Origin: CAYYNP01 sp964472545
GTDB taxonomy: Bacteria > Planctomycetota > Planctomycetia > Pirellulales > Thermoguttaceae
Direction: 5' to 3'
NCBI GenBank assembly: GCA_964472545.1
Contig: CAYYNP010000183.1
Coordinates: 1 to 20,626, forward strand
Length of the DNA: 20,626 nt
Shown: positions 13,340 through 20,626 of the stretch, one piece after another
Position numbering within the stretch: the stretch's first letter is position 1
Layout of the letters: each line of letters begins with the position of its first letter
Notes under the pieces: model-generated
What the model was told of the DNA's origin: nothing
What the model saw: only the letters and a program-made list of their open reading frames with translations
Databases searched by the model: none
Position numbers and translations under genes: made by a program

Positions 13340-14343
13340 GTGTTGCTTGGCACTCCTCCCAGAACTCCGGTAAACCAAGCTTCTCCCAAGGGGGCTTCGC
13401 CGAGGATCTCCTGGATGTGCGGTTGTTCCGACAACCGCTCGAACTGCACGTCCAGGCCGGTCTTGCTGGCAATCACGACCTCTTCCGGATGGTCTTTGAA
13501 CAGATCGAGGAAATACGGTGAATGCGTGGTGGCGATCACCTGAACGGGATCTCGATCTTCGCCGGCCCCTTCCGGATAGGCGAGGCGATAGATCGCATCT
13601 TGAAGACGCCTAAGCAATCGAGGGTGGATGCCTCGGTCCACCTCTTCGAGGCCAATGATCGCGGGCGGGTTGGGCAAGTGCGACAGCGTAAGCATGGCCA
13701 GAGCGACAAGCGTTCCCTGCGACAGCAGAGTTGCAGGAACTTCATGGTGGCCCAACGAAGTCCGCAAAACAACGGACTTCTTGCCCGACTTTGGCTTCTT
13801 GAAGAGTATCCGATCATACTCGGGAAGCCACTCGGATACTTTGGAGTTGATTTGGTGAAAACGTTCCGGTTCTGTGTCCCGCAGGTCATCCAGAACCGCC
13901 GGAAGATTACCGCCGCTGCATGTTAGTTGCGGGGCATTCTCAACCGTGGCAGGCGCGGCGATAGCCGCCGTGTCAAAGTAGAAGACGCGCACACCTGCCA
14001 AGATCGCGTCGATGCCCGTCTGATCGCATTCCTCTCTTCCGTGCGAGAACTCGCTACCTCGCGTCACTTTGCCACGACCACTCCACCGAAAGAAACGATG
14101 CACGCCGTGAAAGGGCTCCCCCCAATTGAGTTTCACGCTGATTGGCACTTCTGAATCTGGTGCCGCTCCCAAGGAAAGAAACTGAGCCCATTTTAAGAGA
14201 CTTGTATCCCGCAAGGCATCCAGCGCCTGCAACACCGTACTCTTCCCGCTCCCGTTCGGCCCCACCAGGATCGTACATGGGCTCAACGGCAGCTTCGCGT
14301 CGCGCAGGCACTTGAAATTCTTGAACTCGATCGACTCGATCAT
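13336..14343 (-). CDS. AAA/ABC-type ATPase (AAA_21/RecF-like) of a two-gene module
   Basis: The 335-residue protein has the compact SMC/RecF-type ATPase plan: N-terminal IESIEFKNFKCLRDAKLPL, Walker A GPNGSGKST (28-36), a degenerate signature LLSQGTLVALAML (about 206-218), Walker B plus catalytic Glu in AIIGLEEVDRGIHP (about 228-241), and a switch His in TTHSPYFLDLF (272-282). It is shorter than OLD nucleases because it has no TOPRIM domain of its own; the next gene supplies one. The start at 14343 has AGGAGG (14352-14357) 8 bases upstream. The cassette is transcribed opposite to both flanking NAD-metabolism genes and seems less GC-rich than them, which suggests insertion as a unit. The likely role is sensing and activation in phage defence, or DNA maintenance. 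Confidence 0.85.
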   Translation of the reverse strand: MIESIEFKNFKCLRDAKLPLSPCTILVGPNGSGKSTVLQALDALRDTSLLKWAQFLSLGAAPDSEVPISVKLNWGEPFHGVHRFFRWSGRGKVTRGSEFSHGREECDQTGIDAILAGVRVFYFDTAAIAAPATVENAPQLTCSGGNLPAVLDDLRDTEPERFHQINSKVSEWLPEYDRILFKKPKSGKKSVVLRTSLGHHEVPATLLSQGTLVALAMLTLSHLPNPPAIIGLEEVDRGIHPRLLRRLQDAIYRLAYPEGAGEDRDPVQVIATTHSPYFLDLFKDHPEEVVIASKTGLDVQFERLSEQPHIQEILGEAPLGEAWFTGVLGGVPSNT

Positions 14344-14546
14344 CGCCTAATCCTCCTGCCTGAAGCCTACCAGCCCGCTGCGGGAAAATCCAGTCCGGCG
14401 GGCAGGCGCCAAAGCGTGATAGGGCAACTGGTTCGGACTCGGGGGGTTGGGAGAAGCGGGCGGGGACATATCGGGGGCTTTCATCCGATCGCAGACTGCC
14501 GCTGGCGACGGCCCGCAGGCCCTAGTCCACGCTCGGCCCGCCGGAT

Positions 14547-14552
14547 ATACTT
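14547..14552 (+). promoter_or_regulatory. Possible -10 element (TATACT) for nadA
   Basis: TATACT lies 46 bases before the nadA ATG, in the 255-base divergent spacer shared with the ATPase gene. No good -35 box is visible at 16-19 bases, so this is a weak assignment. Confidence 0.25.
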
Positions 14553-14598
14553 ACTGTGCGTGGTACGGTCGTTCCCCTCCTCACTTTCCCGCCCGATT

Positions 14599-15744
14599 AT
14601 GAGCACCACTACCCAGCAGACACCGCCGGCAACCTACGAGTTCGAGCCCTACCAAGCCCTCGACGCCCAAGTCCTCACCGAACGCATCAACGTCGTGCGG
14701 GAAGAAATGGGCCCGCGGCTGGTGATCCTCGGCCATCACTACCAGCAGGATGAGGTGATCGCCCTGTCGGATTTGCGGGGCGATAGCTACAAGCTCAGTG
14801 CGCTGGCGGCCAGCGACGAGGACTGCCGGGCGATCGCCTTCTGCGGCGTGCACTTCATGGCCGAAACGGCCGACGTCCTGGCCAACCGGCCGCAGCGGCT
14901 CGAGCAACGCGGCGGAAAGCGCGTCACCGTCGTGCTGCCGGATATGGCCGCCGGCTGCTCGCTGGCCGATATGGCCGAGATCGATCAGGTCGAAGATTGC
15001 TGGGAGCAACTCGCCGAGGTGATCGACGTCGACCAGATCACGCCAATCACCTACGTCAACTCGGCCGCCACGCTGAAGGCCTTCTGCGGCCGTCACGGGG
15101 GCATCGTCTGCACGTCGGCCAACGCGCGGAAGGTGCTCGAGTGGGCCTTCGCCCGACGCCCGCGCGTGCTGTTCTTCCCCGACCAACACCTCGGCCGCAA
15201 CACGGCCCGGGCGATGGGCGTGCCTCTGGAGGAAATGCCCGTCTGGAATCCCAACGCCGACGAACTCGGCGGCAACACCGAAGCCGCCATCGCCGGCAGC
15301 CGCGTGTTGCTTTGGGAGGGTTTTTGCAGCGTCCACCAGGTGTTCCTGCCCGAGCACGTCGATCAGTATCGCCGCGACCATCCCGGCATCAAGATCCTGG
15401 TCCACCCGGAGTGCATGATGGAGGTGGTCGACAAGGCCGACGTGGTCGGCTCGACCGGCGTGATCATCCGCGCCGTCGAAGAGGCCGCCGCCGGCACCAA
15501 GTGGGCCATCGGCACCGAGCTGCACCTGGTCAATCGGCTGAAGCAACAGCACCCCGAGCAAGAGATCCACTTCCTCACGCCCACCGTCTGCATGTGCGCC
15601 ACCATGTACCGCATCGATCTGCCCCACCTCTGCTGGTCGCTGGAAAACCTCGCCGCCGGCACCCCGGTCAACGTGATCGAGGTCGACGCCGAGACGGCAA
15701 GCGGGGCGCTGAAGGCGCTGGAGCGGATGTTGAAGGTGAGCTAG
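14599..15744 (+). CDS. nadA: Quinolinate synthase
   Basis: The 381-residue NadA condenses iminoaspartate with dihydroxyacetone phosphate to quinolinate in de novo NAD synthesis, using a [4Fe-4S] cluster. Visible family motifs are ILGHHYQQDEVIALSDLRGDS (about 43-63), FCGVHFMAETADVLA (Cys82), ITYVNSAATLKAFCG, FFPDQHLGRN, HPECMMEVVDKAD (Cys272) and TPTVCMCATMYRIDLPHL (Cys331/Cys333). These provide the three cluster cysteines. The open frame begins 61 codons earlier, but that stretch is low-quality protein; the ATG at 14599 begins a normal-length NadA. No strong Shine-Dalgarno is seen. The fusion gene 2 kb upstream also belongs to NAD metabolism, with the ATPase/TOPRIM cassette between them. Confidence 0.95.
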   Translation: MSTTTQQTPPATYEFEPYQALDAQVLTERINVVREEMGPRLVILGHHYQQDEVIALSDLRGDSYKLSALAASDEDCRAIAFCGVHFMAETADVLANRPQRLEQRGGKRVTVVLPDMAAGCSLADMAEIDQVEDCWEQLAEVIDVDQITPITYVNSAATLKAFCGRHGGIVCTSANARKVLEWAFARRPRVLFFPDQHLGRNTARAMGVPLEEMPVWNPNADELGGNTEAAIAGSRVLLWEGFCSVHQVFLPEHVDQYRRDHPGIKILVHPECMMEVVDKADVVGSTGVIIRAVEEAAAGTKWAIGTELHLVNRLKQQHPEQEIHFLTPTVCMCATMYRIDLPHLCWSLENLAAGTPVNVIEVDAETASGALKALERMLKVS

Positions 15745-15842
15745 GCGGCGGAGAGATAGCCGGCGCTCCGGTCGGCCGATACTAATCGTCAAGTACAGGT
15801 GATAGGCTGGTCTCGTTTATCAGGACGTTCGGTCTAAATCCA

Positions 15843-16325
15843 ATGCGACCTCACGACTACGACTCACGGATTGGCAAATGCGACGAGTGCGGCAGTCCAT
15901 CCATTCGCGTTCAGCATTCGATGTCTGGTTTGTGCCGTGAATGCGCGCATTGGCTCTACGGCAAGCCAAAATGTGACCACGAGATCGTCGACGGCGCCTG
16001 CCGTCATTGCGGATGGGACGGATCGAGTTCGCGGTACATCGACTCGCTCCAGAAGTCCACAGCATCCAATCTGCCCGGAGGCTACTACGGTCTATCGGCG
16101 GTTGGCGAATGTCCAAGATGTGCTCTTCGATTGGATGAACGATCACAGTGGAATCAGGGATACGCGGAGGGCGAGGATGCCACGGTATATACCCATAGAT
16201 GCCCGATCTGCGACTCACCGTTGATAGCTTGTCCACTAATAGACCAGGATATCTCAACTATCGAATGGTACGCACCGGATCCGAACCGGGATTGCGTGAG
16301 TGACGAAGAACAGACGGAACAATGA
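15843..16325 (+). CDS. Hypothetical protein with three zinc-ribbon-like sites
   Basis: The 160-residue protein has five CxxC pairs: C13/C16 with C31/C34 (CDEC...CREC), C44 and C53/C56 (CDHEIVDGACRHC), and C90/C93 with C120/C123 (CPRC...CPIC). These could form two full zinc ribbons and one partial one. The rest is soluble and the tail acidic; there is no signal peptide or membrane segment. I do not recognise the family. Such proteins may bind nucleic acid or protein. The start has no Shine-Dalgarno, but the CxxC spacing confirms the frame from about residue 10 on. It lies about 100 bases after nadA on the same strand. Confidence 0.7.
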   Translation: MRPHDYDSRIGKCDECGSPSIRVQHSMSGLCRECAHWLYGKPKCDHEIVDGACRHCGWDGSSSRYIDSLQKSTASNLPGGYYGLSAVGECPRCALRLDERSQWNQGYAEGEDATVYTHRCPICDSPLIACPLIDQDISTIEWYAPDPNRDCVSDEEQTEQ

Positions 16326-16423
16326 TCTGCACGAAATCGCGGGCGCCTCGACGCGGGGGGCACCGGCCATGACCGAGAGCAATCCGTTCAGACGCGATTA
16401 CCGATGACGGAGTCGATGCACCA

Positions 16424-16927
16424 ATGGGATTTGAGTCGTTTCGGGTGGAACTGAACGGCGGGAACCGCACCTTCGGTGAAGTGTGTGCGCATCTGGATGC
16501 TATGCAGCACATCAAAGTGGATGACCAGGGGCTGCGCATGCGGTCCTCCCAGTACTACCTCATGGCTGATGGCCAGCACGTAATCGAGATCGAAGTGAGC
16601 AGGTCCCCCGTCACCATTTCTTGCCGTTTCACGCTGTGCCACCCGCCGTCTGTTGACAGTGCTTTCGTTGACCTCCTGGAGACGCTCATGGCCGCCCTCA
16701 GGATGGAGGTTACTATTCGAGACGACGTCGACACTGCTCACGCGCATGCCTTTGATCTGGCAGATTTCGACGCGTTCTCTTCGATCGTACGGGAGTACAT
16801 TGCATCGCGACGCGCGGAGTGGGGCGCTCAGTTTGGCAAAGAGCACTTAGCGGCGACAACCATCGAAGCTTCGCAACGGTTTATCATTCCTCGTTGCACC
16901 GGAGGGCAGAGCTTGAATGGTGGCTAG
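16424..16927 (+). CDS. Hypothetical protein, unrecognised family
   Basis: The 167-residue soluble protein alternates strand- and helix-like segments: MGFESFRVELNGGNRTF, then SSQYYLMADGQHVIEIEV, SPVTISCRFTLCHPPSVDSAF and the helical FVDLLETLMAALRMEV. There is no catalytic motif, signal peptide or membrane segment. GGAG lies 11 bases before the ATG, a rather long spacing. The preceding 98 bases hold nothing I recognise. A palindromic repeat complex begins 10 bases after the stop. Together with the zinc-ribbon gene it may form an accessory pair, but this rests only on proximity and strand. Confidence 0.6.
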   Translation: MGFESFRVELNGGNRTFGEVCAHLDAMQHIKVDDQGLRMRSSQYYLMADGQHVIEIEVSRSPVTISCRFTLCHPPSVDSAFVDLLETLMAALRMEVTIRDDVDTAHAHAFDLADFDAFSSIVREYIASRRAEWGAQFGKEHLAATTIEASQRFIIPRCTGGQSLNGG

Positions 16928-16936
16928 TCCAGGAGC

Positions 16937-17172
16937 CCCGGGTGCCGAGGACAGGAAGATGGCCCGGACGGTGTTGCAAAGAGGAAGCGGGTGGGCCCGA
17001 CCCTTTTCCGCAATCGGCGTTGCCATCTCTGTCGCCTTGTCGGAAAACGCGTCGGGGTGGCGGAGCCACAGGAGGAGACCGAGCGAGTGCCTTTTGTGGC
17101 GCTGCCACCCGGGCAGATTTCGCGAACGAGCCACCTAGATTGCAGCGTCCTCTCCGCAGAACCGCCCGGGCC
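16937..17172. repeat. Compound REPIN-like complex (two copies, opposite orientation)
   Basis: Positions 16937-16985 match the left part of the element at 18799-18848 in the same orientation (about 42 of 50). The segment 17001-17070 is a diverged copy of 18831-18900, also in the same orientation. Positions 17084-17172 match 18824-18912 in inverted orientation with 11 differences over 89 bases. The first copy has a perfect stem TTTTCCG (17004-17010)/CGGAAAA (17041-17047) around a 30-base loop. No gene is seen in 16928-17384. Confidence 0.8.
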
Positions 17173-17196
17173 GGCCGCGACGGAGGGCTTCCACGG

Positions 17197-17221
17197 CATG
17201 CCCACGGCAAGCGTGGGCATG
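17197..17221. repeat. Perfect 10-bp stem hairpin
   Basis: CATGCCCACG (17197-17206), loop GCAAG, CGTGGGCATG (17212-17221). It is a palindromic type distinct from the larger REPIN-like element next to it. Confidence 0.85.
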
Positions 17222-17289
17222 GCACCCGGCCGTCTTCCGAAAGACCGAATCAAGTAGCCCGCCCTCACCGGAAAATGACCTGGGCCGTC

Positions 17290-17376
17290 CGTGTTGTTAC
17301 AAACACGTTGCGCCGGGCAACTGGGATCGGAATACAATGGCGACTGGTCGGTTACTGCACGTTGAAACCGGGAGGT
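17290..17376 (+). promoter_or_regulatory. Putative leader of the propeller gene: palindrome, -10 and strong RBS
   Basis: CGTGTT (17290-17295) and AACACG (17302-17307) form a 6-bp palindrome that could be an operator. TACAAT at 17333-17338 is a possible -10 box, with only a weak TTGCGC (17308-17313) 19 bases upstream. GGAGGT at 17371-17376, 8 bases before the ATG, is a strong Shine-Dalgarno and fixes the start of the next gene. Confidence 0.4.
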
Positions 17377-17384
17377 GAAACACG

Positions 17385-18743
17385 ATGGCACAGACCACCT
17401 TGTCGGTCCGGAGGAACGATAATGACGTCCTAGAACGCGATGAAAGACGATCAACGCCTTGGAAAGCGTCTTCAGCCGGGACGATTCTGTCACTCACGTT
17501 ATCCGTTCTTTCGGTAAGCTACTGTCGCGGCGCCGATGAAGAACCTGCCCCGAAGGCGCAGGGACGGCTGATTTGGCGGTGCAAGAGTGACGCCAAGGTC
17601 GGCCCCTTGTGGCACGACATGAACCCCTACACGAATCTCCCATACGTTCAATTCGAACCGCTCATCCACGGCGACGAAGTCTTTTGGGCCATCGGGTTTC
17701 GCCGCAATCTGACTGTTTGCGCTACGGATCTTGCCTCGGGCAAGCCCGCCTTTCGAGTGAAGATCGAGATTGGTGGAAACATGTTTCATGGAATGGCGCC
17801 CGTTGCCGACGCATTGTGGATCCGAACGGACAACAAAGCAGTGCAACTGGATAGGAACTCCGGGAAGGTCGGGAGGGAACTGCCGCCGCCTCCATCGATG
17901 GGCGTTGGGGAACACGAACCAAGGTACTTTGCTTCCGGAGATGTTCTCGCCGCAATCAACGCCGCAATCAACGGTGACGAAGAGGCTCTCGCCCGGCAAT
18001 CGGAAGCCGCCCAGGTCGCGGCCTGCACGTTTCAGTCGCTGACTCACGACAAGGATCACGTCTACTTCGTAGACCAGACTCGGTCGGCCGTGATTGCCTT
18101 GGATCGACGGACGGGCGAAGAGAAATGGTCCACACGTCTTAGGTATTCTACTCGTGGCGTAGCGGCCGACGGGAGTCACCTGTTTGCTACCAGCCATATC
18201 GATCCCGCCAATACGAATCAGACGTGCGATCTTCACAAACTCAGCGGGCCGGACGGCAAGGAGGTTGGCAAGGTCGCTCTCCCTGCGAAGCGGCGAGCGC
18301 GAAACGCGGCATTCCAGCCTCACGTCGATGATTCCTACGTCTACGTCGTTCAACCGGCGTCGTTTTCCGTTTTCAGCAAGGACGATCTTAAGGTTGTGTT
18401 TCGCCACGACCATGAACGCGCCGCCGACAGTCACGTTTTCGGCTGTTCCTACGTCGCTCGACCCGTTCCATTTGGCAAAGATATTCTCCTGACAGTCAGG
18501 CACTGCACTCTCCGCTTGAATACCGGCACCGGCCTTCATGGAGGAGATTCGACGGTCTACTATCTCTTCAGTCCGACAGAACAACGGTTCACGGCAAGAT
18601 CTGCAAGCGTAAGAGGCGCTCCCCTTTCTGCGCCAAGCATTCGCGGCGAACGCATTTACCAAACGACCGAAGAAGGCGAGCTGCTGTGCTACGAGTTTGG
18701 CGCGGCGAAGAAATCGCCGGTTGCTCCTGAAGCAAAGGAGTGA
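17385..18743 (+). CDS. Exported PQQ-like beta-propeller protein
   Basis: The 452-residue protein has a basic N-terminus and one hydrophobic segment (about 31-47, AGTILSLTLSVLSVSYC), a signal peptide or anchor; Cys47 is not in a good lipobox. The rest shows repeated PQQ/quinoprotein-type blade strands, for example VYFVDQTRSAVIALDRRTGE (about 222-241) with the A-x-D-x-x-T-G-x-x-x-W motif in ALDRRTGEEKW, then VYVVQPASFSVFSK and RIYQTTEEGELLCYEFG near the end. It has no heme site and no obvious PQQ catalytic residues, so it is probably a structural or binding propeller in the periplasm. The start is fixed by GGAGGT 8 bases upstream. It is flanked by inverted repeat copies and is convergent with the secretin-N/EF-hand gene. 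Confidence 0.8.
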   Translation: MAQTTLSVRRNDNDVLERDERRSTPWKASSAGTILSLTLSVLSVSYCRGADEEPAPKAQGRLIWRCKSDAKVGPLWHDMNPYTNLPYVQFEPLIHGDEVFWAIGFRRNLTVCATDLASGKPAFRVKIEIGGNMFHGMAPVADALWIRTDNKAVQLDRNSGKVGRELPPPPSMGVGEHEPRYFASGDVLAAINAAINGDEEALARQSEAAQVAACTFQSLTHDKDHVYFVDQTRSAVIALDRRTGEEKWSTRLRYSTRGVAADGSHLFATSHIDPANTNQTCDLHKLSGPDGKEVGKVALPAKRRARNAAFQPHVDDSYVYVVQPASFSVFSKDDLKVVFRHDHERAADSHVFGCSYVARPVPFGKDILLTVRHCTLRLNTGTGLHGGDSTVYYLFSPTEQRFTARSASVRGAPLSAPSIRGERIYQTTEEGELLCYEFGAAKKSPVAPEAKE

Positions 18744-18798
18744 AGCGGGTAGCACCGATGATGTTGCGGAGTTGACTATGCGATCTCTTCGACTTGTT

Positions 18799-18912
18799 CC
18801 CGGGTGCCCCGGACAGCAAGGGTGGCCCGGACGGTTTTGCGGAGAGGACGTTGCGATCTTGGCGGCTCGTTCGCAAAATCCGTCCGGGTGGCAACGCCAC
18901 AAGAGGCACTCG
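18799..18912. repeat. REPIN-like element between convergent genes
   Basis: GGCCCGGACGGTTTTGCG (18824-18841) pairs with the CGCAAAATCCGTCCGGG arm (18872-18888) with a single bulge, around a 30-base loop (18842-18871). The element is an inverted copy of 17084-17172 (78 of 89 identical). It lies between the stops of the propeller gene (18743) and the secretin-N gene (18920), where it may serve both as a transcript end. Confidence 0.85.
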
Positions 18913-18919
18913 CGCAGAC

Positions 18920-20626
18920 TCACTCGTCCACGGTTCTCCGAATTTCGCGAATCGAAGCAAACGGGATGATCCGTTCCTCCTCTCCGCGTCGGACGCAGAT
19001 GAACTCTCGCGTCACTTCCATCACCTTGTAGAAGTTGCGTTCGGCCTGCGGCTTTTGAACGTCCTCGAATGCTTCCCGCAATGCCTCAAACTTGACGTCT
19101 GTCGCGTCGAGTTCGTCCTGAAGCTCTTCCCAGTTGTCCGGCACACTCATTGCGGAGGAGGGTCTGGAACGTTCACTCATCTGTTGAACGACGTGCCGTG
19201 TCAATTCGCGGGACGTTATCGTGCCGTCCTTGTCGGTGTCTACGTCTTTCGGCAGGGACCGCATACCCTCCTGCTCCTTCGCGTCGAGTGCTCCGTCGTT
19301 GTCTCTGTCATAGCGTTGCAGCATCGCCTTTCCATACGCCAATACGCCCTGGTTGGGGAACTGGCGACGAATCGATGCCCGTTTCTCGTCAAGCGGCGTC
19401 CGTTTGCCAAGGTATTCCTGCCGGCGGCTCTCGTAGGCGTCGTACTGTTGTCTGATCCGCGTGACTTCCTGGTCCGAATAGACGTGAAGCACGAAGCCGT
19501 CGGCCACGGTGGTCCACTGCCCGGTAGCGAGAACGTCCCCAAGCGTCCTCTCTCCGGAGCGTGGCTCTCGCTGAACTTCGGAGTCCGGGTTGCCGCTAGT
19601 CTCGGGCGGATCTGTCTTGGCGACCTCACGATCCAAGACCTCGACCAATTCCGTGACTTCCCGGCATAACGCGTCCGGGGCGGCGAGGATGAGCGCGTTA
19701 AGCCGTGGATCGATGGTAATGGACATCTCCGTTGTTCCCTGATAGACCTCTTGGACAACCTTGGCAGCTTCCTCGGCTTTCGCATGGCGCAAGTAGAGTA
19801 TCTGCAAAGGCGGGCGGTCGCTGGTCTTGTCCGGCTTTCTCTCTTCGTTCCGCTCCTCTTGAGCCCGGTCGGGTTCCGCCGAAGCTGGATTGCGACGCAG
19901 TTTCTCCAGCACCGCTCGGACGGTGTTGTGGTCATCGGCAGCGGCCAACACAATCAGGTTGCCGTTTTTCGGATCGACGTCCATGCGCAGCTCCGGACGC
20001 CCTGCCAGCATGGTCTGCAACACCGCGAGCACACTTCGGGGATCGAGTTCGTCGAGGCAGTAGACCTCCAATTGGGCTGCCTGCCGAGCCTTGCCAGATT
20101 CCTCGTCATCTTTGCCGGAAGAGGCCGACTCAGGTCGGCGTGGCCCGACTTGCAGGATGCTTTCAATGTCATCGAGTTGGCGCTCGTTCTCGGCGCTGAC
20201 AATCAGCGAGTTGGCACGCGAGTCGACGTCGACTCTGATCCGATCCGAGCCGTCATCGAAGAGCTGCCCGATGACTGCTGCCACATCTTCGGCAGAGGCG
20301 CTCTGAAGCGAGAAGACTCGTATCTGCCTCTCTGCCGCGCCGTCTGCCGGGGCAGAGGCCTTCGCGTCCGATGCCGTGTCCAACAGGCGCGCCGAGGCCA
20401 GAACGAACTGCCCGGACGATTCCGCGTCCGCCCTCTCCTCGAGACTGCTGACCAAAACGGTCTTCCCGCTCCCAATCCGCACGGTCACTTGGGACGTGAG
20501 CGTTTCGATCCCCAATGGCACGAATTCGTCATCCGATTGGGGCTTGCCCGCGCGTCGCTCCAACTGGGACCTCTCGACCTGGAGTTCGACGACGATCGCG
20601 TCGCCGTCGACTCTGGCGGTCGCCGA
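18920..20626 (-). CDS. Secretin-N (NolW-like) repeat protein with EF-hands, 5' end outside window
   Basis: The frame stays open to the window edge, so the N-terminus is missing; 568 residues are visible. The first part (SATARVDGDAIVVELQVERS, then IGSGKTVLVSSLEE) resembles the domain that precedes secretin repeats. Three NolW-like modules follow, each in the form φ-x-L-x-x-A-x-A-x-D...DxRxNxLIV: IRVFSLQSASAEDVAAVIGQ, LEVYCLDELDPRSVLAVLQT and LQILYLRHAKAEEAAKVVQE. After a linker and a helical domain come two canonical EF-hand loops, DRDNDGALDAKE and DTDKDGTITSRE, and an 85-residue C-terminal region. The C-terminal secretin barrel is absent, so it is unlikely to be a pore. It is probably a secreted or periplasmic calcium-binding protein. 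A TTG at 20563 is only an internal codon. Confidence 0.8.
   Translation of the reverse strand, partial: SATARVDGDAIVVELQVERSQLERRAGKPQSDDEFVPLGIETLTSQVTVRIGSGKTVLVSSLEERADAESSGQFVLASARLLDTASDAKASAPADGAAERQIRVFSLQSASAEDVAAVIGQLFDDGSDRIRVDVDSRANSLIVSAENERQLDDIESILQVGPRRPESASSGKDDEESGKARQAAQLEVYCLDELDPRSVLAVLQTMLAGRPELRMDVDPKNGNLIVLAAADDHNTVRAVLEKLRRNPASAEPDRAQEERNEERKPDKTSDRPPLQILYLRHAKAEEAAKVVQEVYQGTTEMSITIDPRLNALILAAPDALCREVTELVEVLDREVAKTDPPETSGNPDSEVQREPRSGERTLGDVLATGQWTTVADGFVLHVYSDQEVTRIRQQYDAYESRRQEYLGKRTPLDEKRASIRRQFPNQGVLAYGKAMLQRYDRDNDGALDAKEQEGMRSLPKDVDTDKDGTITSRELTRHVVQQMSERSRPSSAMSVPDNWEELQDELDATDVKFEALREAFEDVQKPQAERNFYKVMEVTREFICVRRGEEERIIPFASIREIRRTVDE

Noticed and set aside
17084..18912. 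Composite transposon around the propeller gene
   Set aside because: The flanking inverted copies are hairpin elements without a transposase gene or target-site duplication, so REPIN-type repeats are the simpler reading.
18794..19669. 291-codon plus-strand open frame starting in the repeat at 18799
   Set aside because: It begins inside a REPIN-like element and is antisense to the EF-hand region, which has canonical calcium loops on the minus strand.

Overview
The window looks like chromosomal DNA from a planctomycete, most likely of the Pirellulales type. I infer this from the high GC content, a polytopic Hanks-type Ser/Thr kinase in an operon with an ECF sigma factor, a large heme protein resembling the hydrazine synthase alpha subunit, a PQQ-type propeller protein, a secretin-N/EF-hand protein, and many palindromic intergenic repeats. 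No ribosomal or other taxonomic marker is present. A 10-base run of N at 4944-4953 marks a scaffold gap, so sequence may be missing there.

Minus-strand block, 139-11190. In transcription order it contains a membrane-anchored coiled-coil protein, an FHA-like protein, a Ser/Thr kinase with about eight membrane segments, a second polytopic membrane protein, an ECF sigma factor, a small Cys/His protein of anti-sigma type, a discoidin/propeller/diheme protein and a UroD-family protein. Kinase, membrane protein and sigma factor are tightly spaced (9 and 13 bases), with a Shine-Dalgarno overlapping the kinase stop codon. The likely theme is an envelope-sensing phosphorylation cascade controlling a sigma factor. 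Structured repeats separate several members of the block: a 32-bp tandem hairpin array, two heptanucleotide arrays directly at start codons, and two long inverted repeats.

Central region, 11526-15744. A plus-strand gene encodes a CinA-like plus nucleotidyltransferase fusion, and a plus-strand nadA (quinolinate synthase) lies further on; both belong to NAD metabolism. Between them, on the opposite strand, sits a two-gene cassette: an AAA/ABC-type ATPase whose stop codon overlaps the start of a TOPRIM-like protein (ATGA). This has the layout of a compact OLD/PARIS-like anti-phage module, and it is my best candidate for an undescribed system.

Right region, 15843-20626. It holds a three-ribbon zinc protein, an unrecognised 167-residue protein, a secreted or anchored PQQ-like propeller protein, and on the minus strand the C-terminal part of a secretin-N-repeat/EF-hand protein that runs off the window. 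The propeller gene is flanked by inverted copies (about 88% identical over 89 bp) of a REPIN-like element whose stems show compensatory changes around a constant 30-base loop.
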